Assembly (NCBI GenBank): GCA_003134785.1
Contig: PLCN01000015.1
Coordinates: 92,037-156,036, forward strand
DNA from: Spartobacteria bacterium
Lineage (GTDB): Bacteria > Verrucomicrobiota > Verrucomicrobiia > Chthoniobacterales > UBA10450
Length of the DNA stretch: 64,000 nucleotides
Direction: 5' to 3'
In this document: one piece after another, positions 1-8,929 of the stretch
Position numbering within the stretch: the first letter of the stretch is position 1
How the letters are laid out: each line of letters opens with the position of its first letter
Notes under the pieces: generated by a model
The model's input: only the letters and a program-made list of their open reading frames with translations
Told to the model about the DNA's origin: nothing
Database searches by the model: none
Program-made: the position numbers and the translations under genes

Positions 1-1
1 T

Positions 2-1201
2 CCGGCGATTCGCGCGGCGCGCACGGCGGGCGCGGTGACCAGTTTCGACGCGGGACGCGGTTGCCCGTTCCAATGTTCGTTCTGCACGATCATCAATGTG
101 CAGGGACGGAAGTCGCGCCGCCGGTCAGCGGACGATGTGGAGAAACTCATCCGCGAGAACGTGGCCCAGGGGTTGAATCGCTTTTTTATTACCGACGACA
201 ATTTCGCGCGGAACAAAGATTGGGAGGTCATTCTCGACCGGCTGATTCATCTGCGCCTGAACGAGAAGATCAAGCTGTCGTTCCTCATCCAGGTGGACAC
301 GCTCTGCCATAAGCTGCCGAATTTTATCGAGAAATGCGCCGCCGCCGGAGTGAAGCGCGTTTACATCGGGCTGGAGAATATCAACCCGGACAGCCTCGCC
401 GGCGCGCATAAGCGGCAGAACAAGATCACGGAATATCGCAAGATGCTCCAAGCCTGGAAGACGGCACGGATCATTACCTACTGTGGCTATATCCTCGGTT
501 TTCCGAACGACACGCCGGAATCGATCATACGCGACGTTGAGATCGTGAAGAAGGAATTGCCGCTCGATATCCTGGAATTCTTTTTTCTGACGCCGCTGCC
601 GGGCTCGGAGGATCACCAGACCTTGGTGAACTCGGGAGTCGTGGTCGATCCCGACCTGAACAAGTACGATCTGAACCACGTTTGCGCCCCGCATCCGAAA
701 ATGTCGAGGGAAGATTGGGAAGGTGTCTACCGCAAAGCCTGGGAAACGTATTACACGAACGATCACATGGAGGCGGTGATCCGCCGGCTGGTCTCGAGAC
801 AGGCCCCGGCGAGCAACGCCATCATGCTGATCGCCTGGTTCTGGGGCGCAATTCAGATTGAGAAAATCCATCCGCTCGAGACGGGGTTGTTCCGCTACAA
901 ATTTCGGCGCGATCGTCGACCGGGGCTGCCGATCGAACCGATCTGGAAGTTTTATCCAAAATACGCCTTGGAATCGGTGGTGAAACTCGGGAAATGGATC
1001 GTGCTCTATTCCCGGCTGCGCGCCATTTATGTGCGCGTGAAGAAGGACCCGAAGAAGCTCGAATACATGGATCTCGCCATGACTCCGGTCACCGACAACG
1101 AGGATCTGGAGATGTTTCATACGCCATCAGCGCCGGCGTTTGTCGCGCAGGAGCAGCGGCGGCAGCATGCTCACGAGCATGCGCATGGGGCGGTCGCGTA
1201 G
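2..1201 (+). CDS. B12-binding radical SAM protein, 5'-truncated by window edge
   Basis: This is the C-terminal two thirds of a radical SAM enzyme; the reading frame is open to the left edge, so the start lies outside the window. The [4Fe-4S] ligand motif CPFQCSFC (Cx3Cx2C) lies about 20 codons in, preceded by FDAGRG. The rest matches the downstream gene at 1346-3124 closely along its whole length, including LEMFHTPSAPAFVAQEQRRQ near the C terminus. By analogy with that gene, an N-terminal cobalamin-binding Rossmann domain is expected upstream. The radical SAM fold cleaves S-adenosylmethionine to start radical chemistry. The substrate is unknown; B12-dependent methylation or hopanoid/lipid modification are possibilities, not demonstrated. 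The tail is His-rich (HAHEHAHG). Confidence 0.9.
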   Translation, partial: PAIRAARTAGAVTSFDAGRGCPFQCSFCTIINVQGRKSRRRSADDVEKLIRENVAQGLNRFFITDDNFARNKDWEVILDRLIHLRLNEKIKLSFLIQVDTLCHKLPNFIEKCAAAGVKRVYIGLENINPDSLAGAHKRQNKITEYRKMLQAWKTARIITYCGYILGFPNDTPESIIRDVEIVKKELPLDILEFFFLTPLPGSEDHQTLVNSGVVVDPDLNKYDLNHVCAPHPKMSREDWEGVYRKAWETYYTNDHMEAVIRRLVSRQAPASNAIMLIAWFWGAIQIEKIHPLETGLFRYKFRRDRRPGLPIEPIWKFYPKYALESVVKLGKWIVLYSRLRAIYVRVKKDPKKLEYMDLAMTPVTDNEDLEMFHTPSAPAFVAQEQRRQHAHEHAHGAVA

Positions 1202-1254
1202 GCATGCGTCCTTATAGGGCGTCTCTGTGAAACGCCACCACGGCAATCTAATGG

Positions 1255-1277
1255 AGGGCGTCTGACACAGACGCCCT
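1255..1277. repeat. Perfect 10-bp inverted repeat between radical SAM paralogues
   Basis: AGGGCGTCTG and CAGACGCCCT flank a 3-base loop. A related imperfect half (GGGCGTCTCTGTGAAACGCC) lies at 1217-1236. This is the same nested-dyad style seen elsewhere in the window. The role could be terminator or mRNA stabiliser between the two co-directional genes, but no U-run follows. Confidence 0.7.
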
Positions 1278-1345
1278 ACAATGCAGAGGGAAAATTGCTG
1301 TCGGGCCGCGCGATGTTGTGTATGGTGGCGACTTCGGAAAACGTG

Positions 1346-3124
1346 ATGCTTACCCCGACCACATCCCCGCGCGCCACGAAGCGTTTTTGCCTCGTGCTCG
1401 TCAAGCCGTCGCACTACGACGATGACGGGTACGTGATTCAGTGGTTCCGCTCCACCATTCCGTCCAACACGCTCGCGGCGCTTTATGGTCTGGCCCGCGA
1501 TTGCGCCCAGCGGCACGTGCTTGGTGATGATGTCGAGATAGAGATCCATCCTTTCGATGAGACGAACACGCGCATCCGTCCTAAACAACTGGCGGGAATG
1601 ATCGAGGAAGCCGGCGCGGGCATGGTGATGTTTGTCGGCGTGCAGTCGAATCAATTTCCGCACGCGCTCGATCTGGCAAAGCCGCTATTGGAACGCGGCA
1701 TTAAAGTCGCCATCGGCGGATTCCACGTCTCCGGGACGATGAGTATGCTCGGCGGTAACGATCCCGATCTTCATCGCGCGAAAGCGATGGGCATTTCGCT
1801 TTTCGCCGGCGAAGCGGAAGGCCGGCTGGAACAAGTGCTGCAAGATAGTTTCGCGGGCGCGCTCAAGCCGCTCTACAATTTTATGGCGGACTTGCCCGGC
1901 ATCGAAGGAATGCCGATTCCGCTAATCAGCTCCGTCCGCGCCGCGCGCACCGCGGGCCACGTGACCAGCTTCGACGCGGGGCGCGGTTGCCCATTCCAAT
2001 GTTCGTTCTGCACCATCATCAATGTCCAGGGACGAAAGTCGCGCCGCCGTTCGCCCGATGACGTTGAGGAGATTATCCGCGAGAACGTGGCGCAAGGACT
2101 GCGCAGCTTTTTCATCACCGACGACAATTTTGCGCGCAACAAGGATTGGGAGGTGATCCTCGATCGGATCATTCACCTGCGGGAAGTCGAGAAGCTGAAG
2201 CTGTCGTTCATCATCCAGGTGGACACGCTTTGTCATAAGCTTCCGAATTTCATTGAGAAATGCGCCGCGGCGGGTGTGCGGCGCGTATTCATCGGCCTGG
2301 AGAACATCAACCCCGACAGCCTGGCCGGCGCGCATAAACGCCAAAACAAGATTACCGAGTATCGCAAGATGCTACTCGCCTGGAAGGCGGCGAAGATCAT
2401 CACTTATGCGGGCTACATCACCGGGTTTCCGAACGACACGGTCGAGTCCATCCGGCACGACGTTGAGATCGTGAAAAAAGAATTGCCGGTCGACATCTTG
2501 GAATTCTTTTTCCTGACGCCGCTGCCAGGCTCGGAGGATCACCAGAAGCTGGTCAACGCAGGCGTGGAGATCGACCCGGACTTGAACCGCTACGATCTCA
2601 ACCACGTCTGCGCGCCGCACCCGAAGATGTCGCGCGCGGATTGGGAACGGGCCTACCTCATCGCCTGGGAGACTTACTACACCATGGAACACATGGAGAC
2701 GGTGTTGCGACGGCTGGTGGCCAAGAAAGGGAGGGCCAACAATGCCCTCGTGCTCATCACCTGGTTTATGAGCTCCATCCATCTCGAGAAAATCCATCCG
2801 CTCGAGAGCGGCCTGTTTCGCTTGAAGTTCCGGCGCGATCGGAGACCCGGCCGGCCCATCGAGCCGATCTGGAAGTTCTACCCGACTTACTGGTTCGAAT
2901 CGATCGTGAAGATGACGAGATTGGCGGCGTTGTATTTCCGGTTACGCCGAATGTACACCCGCATCAAGAAGGACCCGAAGAGATTCAAATACATGGACCT
3001 TGCGTTAACTCCTGTGACCGACCACGACGTCGATGATCTGGAGATGTTTCACACGCCATCCGCTCCGGCGTTTGTTGCGCAGGAGCAGCGGCGGCAACAT
3101 GCTCGCGAGCATGCGGCCGCGTAA
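1346..3124 (+). CDS. B12-binding radical SAM protein
   Basis: Full-length paralogue of the preceding truncated gene, about 592 residues from the chosen start. The N-terminal part (RFCLVLVKPSHYDDDGY, then MVMFVGVQSNQFPHALDLA and VAIGGFHVSG) looks like a cobalamin-binding Rossmann domain; the middle carries CPFQCSFC, the Cx3Cx2C cluster motif; the C terminus is a family-specific extension of about 180 residues ending in a charged tail. The start at 1346 (MLTPTTSPR) precedes the first conserved strand by a few residues; in-frame ATGs at 1313 and 1322 and a start at 1295 would add up to 17 residues of low-complexity sequence. Gene product chemistry is unknown; the tandem arrangement suggests two related steps or two substrates. 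Confidence 0.88.
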   Translation: MLTPTTSPRATKRFCLVLVKPSHYDDDGYVIQWFRSTIPSNTLAALYGLARDCAQRHVLGDDVEIEIHPFDETNTRIRPKQLAGMIEEAGAGMVMFVGVQSNQFPHALDLAKPLLERGIKVAIGGFHVSGTMSMLGGNDPDLHRAKAMGISLFAGEAEGRLEQVLQDSFAGALKPLYNFMADLPGIEGMPIPLISSVRAARTAGHVTSFDAGRGCPFQCSFCTIINVQGRKSRRRSPDDVEEIIRENVAQGLRSFFITDDNFARNKDWEVILDRIIHLREVEKLKLSFIIQVDTLCHKLPNFIEKCAAAGVRRVFIGLENINPDSLAGAHKRQNKITEYRKMLLAWKAAKIITYAGYITGFPNDTVESIRHDVEIVKKELPVDILEFFFLTPLPGSEDHQKLVNAGVEIDPDLNRYDLNHVCAPHPKMSRADWERAYLIAWETYYTMEHMETVLRRLVAKKGRANNALVLITWFMSSIHLEKIHPLESGLFRLKFRRDRRPGRPIEPIWKFYPTYWFESIVKMTRLAALYFRLRRMYTRIKKDPKRFKYMDLALTPVTDHDVDDLEMFHTPSAPAFVAQEQRRQHAREHAAA

Positions 3125-3278
3125 GGGGAGCGCAGGCTGCTAGCCTGCACTTCGCGGCAGGTTGCCGCGAAGCACAGCGGGCCGTGTTGGAAAATAAAGC
3201 GTTGAGTGGCGAGACCACGTTGCTGCAGATGCGCCCGGCAAGCTGCCGGGCGCGGCAGGCTGGCAGCCTGCGCTCCCC
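3125..3278. repeat. Nested inverted repeat between convergent genes
   Basis: Outer 24-base arms (3125-3148 and 3255-3278) are complementary with one mismatch (GGGGAGCGCAGGCTG... and its reverse). Each arm is itself a small dyad (GCAGGCTGCTAGCCTGC). Inner dyads include CTTCGCGGCAGGTTGCCGCG and GCCCGGCAAGCTGCCGGGC. The element fills most of the 224-base gap between the radical SAM gene and the convergent secreted-protein gene and could act as a two-way terminator. Confidence 0.8.
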
Positions 3279-3348
3279 ATTGCAGAAACGAAGAGAACGG
3301 GCGAGACGCTGATCCGCCCCACAGTAAGATGCCTGTGCTAGGGCGGCG

Positions 3349-3912
3349 TCATCGCGGTGAAGCCGAGGACAGGAAATCGTCGTCGATGCCCACAATCAAA
3401 TCGACGTGGGTGAGGAATTGATCCCGGGCCAGAACTGATTTCTCGATCTTCTTTTTGAGGGGCTCGCTGACCGGAATCTCGAAGTCTTTGCGACTGGAGT
3501 CTCCTGTTTTCGTCAGAGGATTCGGCATCACTTGCGGAAAGCCGGTAAGCGGCTTGCCCGAATTATCGAGAACGTTGACCTCGATCGTTTCGCTGCCGGC
3601 ATCCTTGGAGCGAATGACCTTGATCAAAAATCGGTAGGGCAGATGTGGCACTCGGCCCTCGATTTGTTGAGCGCTGTTCCCATTTAAGACCGTCGCTTGC
3701 GATAAAGGGAAAACGTCACGCTCATGGGACGGGGCCGAGACGCGTTTTTCTCCGGGCTTCGCATCGCGAATTTTTTCACGAAAGTGATACCGAACTTCAG
3801 CCGCGAAAGGCTCAGGCTTCTGGGATGGCTCTTCAGCACCGAAGACCGGCCGAGCCAGCATCCCGCTGAAGAGAAGGCAATACCACGTCAGCGAAGAAAT
3901 GACCACGCGCAT
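3349..3912 (-). CDS. Secreted protein of unknown function
   Basis: A 187-residue protein that I do not recognise. From the chosen start (MRVVISSLTWYCLLFSG) it has a signal-peptide-like hydrophobic N terminus ending near ARPVFGAEE, so it is probably periplasmic. The mature part is rich in Lys, Glu and Pro, with a mid-protein stretch (IKVIRSKDAGSETIEVNVLD) that reads like beta strands and a C-terminal DLIVGIDDDF. The frame stays open upstream to 4182, but that extension is Arg-rich and overlaps the chitosanase-like gene, so the internal start is preferred. It follows that gene by 55 bases on the same strand and may share its transcript. Confidence 0.6.
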   Translation of the reverse strand: MRVVISSLTWYCLLFSGMLARPVFGAEEPSQKPEPFAAEVRYHFREKIRDAKPGEKRVSAPSHERDVFPLSQATVLNGNSAQQIEGRVPHLPYRFLIKVIRSKDAGSETIEVNVLDNSGKPLTGFPQVMPNPLTKTGDSSRKDFEIPVSEPLKKKIEKSVLARDQFLTHVDLIVGIDDDFLSSASPR

Positions 3913-3967
3913 CCGCCACACCTCCACGATGGAAGCGTCCCGCACAACCAGAAATTCCCAGCTCGCT

Positions 3968-4642
3968 CTAGCTTCCTTGGAGCGGATAGGTGACGCCGTT
4001 GACGACGGCGGCCGTTCCGGGAAACAGCTGGTAATTGATCGACGGCGCCGACGCGCCGCCGCCATTCGCAAGATGAGCGCCGCCGGTCGGAACACCGATG
4101 GCTTTCGCGCAAGCGACGCTGATTTCGCCCAAGTGGTTCCTTGGACCTCCATCAGCCACCACTCCTTCAACACTGCGGCCATTCCGCGTGTTCGTCACCA
4201 CGCAACGGCAACCCATCACGACGCCGGCGACTCCCTGGGTGATCATCGGCGGCACGACCATGAAAGGGACCGTCGCCGAATCCACATATTTGAATGGCGA
4301 CGAATCAGGCAGTTGGTTTCCGTTCTCATCCAACAGGTGGAGTGACGTTGCTGAGACGTAAGCGCCGGGGCACGGATCGCCGGAGCCCTGGACGATGGGG
4401 TTTCCGGATTTATCGGTGACTACTCCGTACCAGTTTCCGGGACTGCCCGCATTTGCGAGGATGTCGAGCGTAGGTCCCTGGTACGACGAGGGCGCGTAGC
4501 AGGGTGGCCCGCCGAACTGACCACTGGCGCCATCGCCGTCGAGCGTGGCGCCCGCGGAGAAAGTCACGCTGCCGTCATCCTGCTCCATGATGTCAAGATC
4601 CAGACCAGTATCCTTGTCTTTAATTGTGCCGATTTTTTTCAT
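3968..4642 (-). CDS. GH75 chitosanase-like protein
   Basis: A 224-residue protein whose C-terminal half resembles glycoside hydrolase family 75. The segment VVADGGPRNHLGEISVACAK has an Asp and a Glu nine residues apart inside a D-x-GP-x-N-x-(L/I)-GE-(I/A)-S pattern, which is the arrangement of the catalytic Asp/Glu pair in fungal chitosanases. Preceding VPFMVVPP and a Cys pair fit the family's core strands. No signal peptide is visible, which is odd for an enzyme on chitosan; alternatives are a non-classically exported toxin-like hydrolase or an intracellular polysaccharide enzyme. It is the first gene of a short leftward pair. The family call rests on motif spacing only. Confidence 0.6.
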   Translation of the reverse strand: MKKIGTIKDKDTGLDLDIMEQDDGSVTFSAGATLDGDGASGQFGGPPCYAPSSYQGPTLDILANAGSPGNWYGVVTDKSGNPIVQGSGDPCPGAYVSATSLHLLDENGNQLPDSSPFKYVDSATVPFMVVPPMITQGVAGVVMGCRCVVTNTRNGRSVEGVVADGGPRNHLGEISVACAKAIGVPTGGAHLANGGGASAPSINYQLFPGTAAVVNGVTYPLQGS

Positions 4643-4877
4643 GATGTTCGATTGGGGTTTGGGGTTTGTAGTCGCGATGATGAGAACGACGAGACCAAAC
4701 TCGCGAACTTTGCACCGCTTTTGGTTTGAAACGGAGATGATGCTGCCAGAAAGCGGCCGCTTCGGACAAGCCCATTGTGGCCAACTGATCTGAGAGGGCG
4801 GAACGTCAATGCGATCAGCACGAGCGGCGGCAATGATTTGATTTCTGGGTCATCTGTTTCATCTTCTCGGACTTCCG

Positions 4878-6482
4878 ATGAGGCGCGTCGCATTTTTATT
4901 ATTCACTTTGCTATTGCTGAGCGGCGGACAAGCGCGCGCGCAGCAGAAAAGCGTGCCGCCCCCCGCCCCCGCCGGAGAGACGCCCGTTCTCGCCACACCC
5001 ACGCCCGCAGCACCGCAAAATCCTGTGCCAGCCCCGGCCGTCGCCACGCGCCCGAATGGCAAGATCCAGAAAAGTTTGGTGCGCATCACGGCCACCGAAG
5101 TCGAGCCCGATTACAAAGCACCGTGGAATTCCGGCGGAATCCAGCGCGGTGTCGGCGCGGGATTCGTGATCGAAGGCAACCGCATCATGACCAACGCGCA
5201 CGTGGTCAGCAACAGCCGCTACCTCACCGTCGAGCGTGATGGCGACCCGAATAAATATCCGGCCACGGTTTTATTCGTCGCTCACGATTGCGACCTCGCG
5301 CTGCTGAAAGTCGCATCGCCGGATTTTTTCAAGAACATGGTCCCGCTTTCCTTCGGTGGAATCCCGGAGCTCGAATCGGTCGTTTCCGCCTACGGATATC
5401 CGCTCGGGGGCGACCGGATGTCGGTCACCACCGGCATCGTTTCGCGAATCGATTTCCAGCTCTACACGCATTCGTCGATCGACTCGCATCTCACGGTGCA
5501 GATCAGCGCGCAGATCAATCCGGGAAACAGCGGCGGCCCCGTGATGCAAAATGCGAAAGTGGTCGGAGTCGCCTTCCAAGGTTACAGCGGCGACGTGGCG
5601 CAGGGCGTTGCTTATATGATTCCGACGCCGGTGATTCACCGTTTCCTCGAAGACATCAAGGACGGTCATTACGATAAGTATGTCGACCTCGGCATCGTCT
5701 ACACGAAGCTGCAAAATCCGGCGCAGCGGCATTTCCTGGGCCTAAAGGATGACGATCTCGGCGTGCTGGTCGGCACCGTCATCGCCGCGGGGCCGTCCGC
5801 AAAGGCCGTGCAGGAAGGCGATGTACTTCTCTCGATCGACGATCATCCGATCGCGAGCGATGCGACGGTGGAACTCGAAGGGGAACGAGTCGACATGCCA
5901 GAAGTGGTCGAACGGAAATTCAAAGGCGACGTAGTGAAGCTCGAGATCTTGCGCGACAAAAAGGAGGTCACCGTCAACATCCAGCTCGGATCTGTCTGGC
6001 CCTATATGTACCTGGCGCATGGCTACGATGTGCGGCCGCGTTACGTTCTCTACGGCGGTCTTTTGTTTCAGCCGCTCTCACTCGATCTCATCGACGCGTA
6101 TCAGCCGACCGATCTGCGGATCAGGCATTACTACGATTACTTCGTCAACGAGCAGATTTATCTCGAGCATCCCGAAGTGATCATCTTGACGAATATTCTG
6201 CCCGATCCATCCAACACTTATCTCGGTGCCTACCGCACGAGTATCGTGGACGAGATCAACGGCCAGAAAATCCGGACGCTCAATGATCTCGCGAAGGCTT
6301 TCTCGCAAAAGGCCGACCGCTTTGTCGTGCGCATGATCGGCGACGGGCCGCCGCTGGTGCTCGATCCGAAAGAAGTCGAATCCGCGCGGGAGCGAATCAA
6401 GACGCGTTACAACGTGGTCTCCGAACAAAACCTGGACGAAGCGCCGGCGAAGCGTCTCCCGAACGATCAGGATAAAGGCTAA
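4878..6482 (+). CDS. HtrA/DegP-like trypsin-family serine protease with PDZ-type C terminus
   Basis: A 534-residue exported protease. The N terminus (RVAFLLFTLLLLSGGQARAQ) is a signal peptide, followed by a Pro/Ala-rich linker to about residue 60. The catalytic triad is intact: H108 in MTNAHVV, D139 in CDLALLK, and S218 in NPGNSGGPV. A PDZ-like region follows (LGVLVGTVIAAGPSAKAVQEGDVLLSIDD, about residues 295-370), and a second, more diverged one lies near the C terminus (VDEINGQKIRTLNDL). Such proteins degrade or refold misfolded envelope proteins. The stop codon overlaps the start of the next gene in TAATG, implying translational coupling to an inactivated paralogue. Confidence 0.92.
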   Translation: MRRVAFLLFTLLLLSGGQARAQQKSVPPPAPAGETPVLATPTPAAPQNPVPAPAVATRPNGKIQKSLVRITATEVEPDYKAPWNSGGIQRGVGAGFVIEGNRIMTNAHVVSNSRYLTVERDGDPNKYPATVLFVAHDCDLALLKVASPDFFKNMVPLSFGGIPELESVVSAYGYPLGGDRMSVTTGIVSRIDFQLYTHSSIDSHLTVQISAQINPGNSGGPVMQNAKVVGVAFQGYSGDVAQGVAYMIPTPVIHRFLEDIKDGHYDKYVDLGIVYTKLQNPAQRHFLGLKDDDLGVLVGTVIAAGPSAKAVQEGDVLLSIDDHPIASDATVELEGERVDMPEVVERKFKGDVVKLEILRDKKEVTVNIQLGSVWPYMYLAHGYDVRPRYVLYGGLLFQPLSLDLIDAYQPTDLRIRHYYDYFVNEQIYLEHPEVIILTNILPDPSNTYLGAYRTSIVDEINGQKIRTLNDLAKAFSQKADRFVVRMIGDGPPLVLDPKEVESARERIKTRYNVVSEQNLDEAPAKRLPNDQDKG

Positions 6483-7987
6483 TGCGCGCCTTTCGTTATC
6501 ACGCCGCTTTGGTCGCCGCTCTTCTCCTGCCGCTGGGAACGATTACGGCCGCAAAAAAGGAGCCGGGCCCTGCGACCGTCGTAAAGCCGAAAGAGTTTTC
6601 GCTCGTGCGCGTGAACGTAACGGGCCAGCCCTATGATTACGTGCGGCCGTGGCAGAAACGGGCGCCGTTTTCGAAACGCGCGCTCGGCACGGTGTTGTCC
6701 CAGGGCCGCGTCCTTGTCACCGCAGATCTGGTAGCGAATCAGAATTACGTCGAGCTGGAGCGCGCGGAATCTGGCGAGAAATCCGCGGCCAATGTCGTGG
6801 TGGTCGATTACGAAGCGAATCTCGCGCTCCTCGAGCCGACAGAGAAAAAATTCCTCGATGGGCTGACCCCGTTGCAACTCGCGCTCGATACCGTGGTGGG
6901 CGATCGCCTCGCTGCCTGGCAGCTCGAATCCACCGGCGCTCTCGTAGTCACGGAAGGTTTGGTGACGACGATCCAGATGACGCGTTACCCGGCCGATCTC
7001 GCGCAGTTTCTCACTTATCGCATCAGCATCTCGATGCAGTATCGCGATAACAGCTACACCGTTCCGCTGGTCAAAAACAACAAGCTCGCCGGATTGCTCC
7101 TGCGTTTCGATTCCAGAACGCAAGTCCTCGATGCCATCCCGGCTCCGATCATCGCGCATTTCTTGAAGGATGCCGAAACGCAGCACTACCGCGGATTTCC
7201 TTCGGCCGGCTTCGGATTTTTTCCGACGCGCGATCCACAGCTGCGCAGCTTCGCCGGACAAACCGGCAAGGCCGCCGGCGTGTACGTGACCAGTGTTGAA
7301 CCGAACATGCCTGCGGCGAAAGCCGGCATGCAGGTGGGCGATATCGTTGTCGCGGTGGGAAACAACGAGATCGATCAAAATGGGAACTACGTCGATCCAC
7401 TTTACGGCAAGATTGAGTTTACCAATCTGATCACGGCGCGCGCTTACCCGGGCGATACGATGCCGATTCAGATTCAGCGCGCGGGCAAGCCGATGCAGTT
7501 GAATCTGGCGCTCGATCATCGCGACGCGAAAGATTACGTAATCCCGCCTTACAATATCGATCAGCCGCCACTCTATTACGTCCTGGGCGGCATGATTTTT
7601 CAGGAGCTTTCGCGGCAGTATCTCAGGGAATGGGGCGCGAACTGGCAGAAGGACGCGCCGCAACGTTTCGTCTATAAGGACCGGTTCCAATCGGAGCTTT
7701 ATCCTGAAGGGAACCGCCGCGTCATTGTGCTGACTCAGGTTCTCCCCGCGAACGCCACGATTGGTTACGATGACCTGGCGTATCTGACCGTCACCAAAGT
7801 GAACGGCAAGGAAATCAAATCGCTCGCGGATCTGGCCGAGGCCGTGAAGCAACCGCTCGCCGGCTTCATTAAGATCGAAACCGAAGAAGATCCGAAGCAG
7901 ATCGAACTCGAAGCCGCGCAGGTAGAGAGCGAAGCGGCCGCCCTTCAACAGAATTACGGTCTGCCGTCTTTGCAGCGCCTCGAGTAG
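6482..7987 (+). CDS. Catalytically inactive HtrA-like pseudoprotease
   Basis: A 501-residue paralogue of the preceding protease with a signal peptide (HAALVAALLLPLGTITAA). When aligned by eye, the triad is lost: the catalytic His is Asp82 (LVTADLVAN), the Asp is Asn113 (YEANLALLE), and the GNSGGP active-site loop reads DNSYTVP. The PDZ-like region is kept (AAGVYVTSVEPNMPAAKAGM, then VGDIVVAVGNNEID), as is a second C-terminal one (VTKVNGKEIKSLADLAE). The likely role is a non-catalytic partner, adaptor or regulator of the active enzyme, because the genes are translationally coupled. Both are probably periplasmic. Confidence 0.85.
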   Translation: MRAFRYHAALVAALLLPLGTITAAKKEPGPATVVKPKEFSLVRVNVTGQPYDYVRPWQKRAPFSKRALGTVLSQGRVLVTADLVANQNYVELERAESGEKSAANVVVVDYEANLALLEPTEKKFLDGLTPLQLALDTVVGDRLAAWQLESTGALVVTEGLVTTIQMTRYPADLAQFLTYRISISMQYRDNSYTVPLVKNNKLAGLLLRFDSRTQVLDAIPAPIIAHFLKDAETQHYRGFPSAGFGFFPTRDPQLRSFAGQTGKAAGVYVTSVEPNMPAAKAGMQVGDIVVAVGNNEIDQNGNYVDPLYGKIEFTNLITARAYPGDTMPIQIQRAGKPMQLNLALDHRDAKDYVIPPYNIDQPPLYYVLGGMIFQELSRQYLREWGANWQKDAPQRFVYKDRFQSELYPEGNRRVIVLTQVLPANATIGYDDLAYLTVTKVNGKEIKSLADLAEAVKQPLAGFIKIETEEDPKQIELEAAQVESEAAALQQNYGLPSLQRLE

Positions 7988-7993
7988 GAGCGC

Positions 7994-8107
7994 CCTGTAG
8001 CCGCTTCGCTATGCGAAGCGAGGGATTCTTCTTTCGTCTAACCGATACGGCTCCGCCCACCCGTCTTCGCCTAGCTTTGGCGTGGCAAGCAGGGCGGCGG
8101 CTACAGG
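7994..8107. repeat. CTGTAGCC...GGCTACAG inverted repeat between convergent genes
   Basis: Outer arms CCTGTAGCCGC (7994-8004) and GCGGCGGCTACAGG (8094-8107) enclose dyads such as GCTTCGCTATGCGAAGC and CGCCTAGCTTTGGCG. It lies six bases past the pseudoprotease stop and two bases before the SGNH hydrolase stop, so it fills the entire gap between the convergent genes. Confidence 0.8.
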
Positions 8108-8109
8108 AG

Positions 8110-8889
8110 CTACTTCAGCATCTCGGGCAGAATCGATTCCAACGAGCGATACCAAAGCGCATAGCCCTTTGCGTCCAGATGAACTTTGTCCGGCATGATG
8201 TCGGAAGGAATGTCTCCGTTGGCGTCGAGAAATTGGGCGCCAACATCGGCGAAGCGAATATGCGTTCCATCGTCGAAATGTTGGATCGCACGATTCACTT
8301 CGGCAATCGTTCGCCGAACGCGGCTCTCCTTTTCATCACGAGGAAAAATTCCTAAAAGCAACACCTTGCTCGACGGCGACCGTTTTCGGATCTCGGCGAT
8401 AATTTTCTCGATGCCGCTGGCCGTCCATTCCGGTTTTTCATCGGCAAAGTAGAAGACGTTGTTGCCGCCAATCAGGACCACGATCACCTTCGGGGATATC
8501 GCATCCAACTCTCCGTGCTCAAGACGCCAGAGAAGGTGCTCGGTGCAGTCCCCTTCCACGCCGAAGTTGGCCGGTTTGAACGGTGCCAACTTCAGCCAGC
8601 TCCATTCCCCCACCCTTGGCCATCGGTCCGTCAGCGAATCGCCCACGAATAGAACGTCGATATCTCCCTCTTTCGCTCTTGCCAGGAACTGCGCATGTCT
8701 TTCGATATCTTTTGGAACGGCTGTGATCGCATCCCCTGCTTTTCGCGGTTTTTGAAACCTGCGCTGCAAATGCGACAGAACTTTTCGGTCGCATTCCGAG
8801 ACGGCGACTACCGCGCCGAGTAAAACCACTCCAGCGATGACCGCGGAAATTGATCCGATGACTCTCTTCGCCGCCGGCGGCGCAGTCAT
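8110..8889 (-). CDS. SGNH/GDSL-type esterase, membrane-anchored
   Basis: A 259-residue SGNH hydrolase. The N terminus carries one hydrophobic segment (VIGSISAVIAGVVLLGAVVAV), acting as signal anchor or signal peptide. The four SGNH blocks are visible: GDSLT with the nucleophile Ser, the Gly in NFGVEGD, GGNN, and DKVHLD with the catalytic Asp and His. Similar proteins are acetylhydrolases or lysophospholipases; here the substrate cannot be told. The start at 8889 (MTAPPAAKR) avoids an overlap with the PafA-like gene and removes 42 Arg-rich residues that an upstream start would add. It may be co-transcribed with that gene, 40 bases upstream. Confidence 0.85.
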   Translation of the reverse strand: MTAPPAAKRVIGSISAVIAGVVLLGAVVAVSECDRKVLSHLQRRFQKPRKAGDAITAVPKDIERHAQFLARAKEGDIDVLFVGDSLTDRWPRVGEWSWLKLAPFKPANFGVEGDCTEHLLWRLEHGELDAISPKVIVVLIGGNNVFYFADEKPEWTASGIEKIIAEIRKRSPSSKVLLLGIFPRDEKESRVRRTIAEVNRAIQHFDDGTHIRFADVGAQFLDANGDIPSDIMPDKVHLDAKGYALWYRSLESILPEMLK

Positions 8890-8929
8890 CGCGGGGACTC
8901 GAGACCGTGCATCGCGCCGATACCTCGCA

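Noticed and set aside
6479..7948. Long minus-strand frame (489 codons) opposite the pseudoprotease gene
   Set aside because: It mirrors the plus-strand gene almost exactly and its translation is His/Arg-rich without any recognisable motif; the plus strand has a signal peptide and PDZ-like regions. This is a shadow frame common in GC-rich coding DNA.
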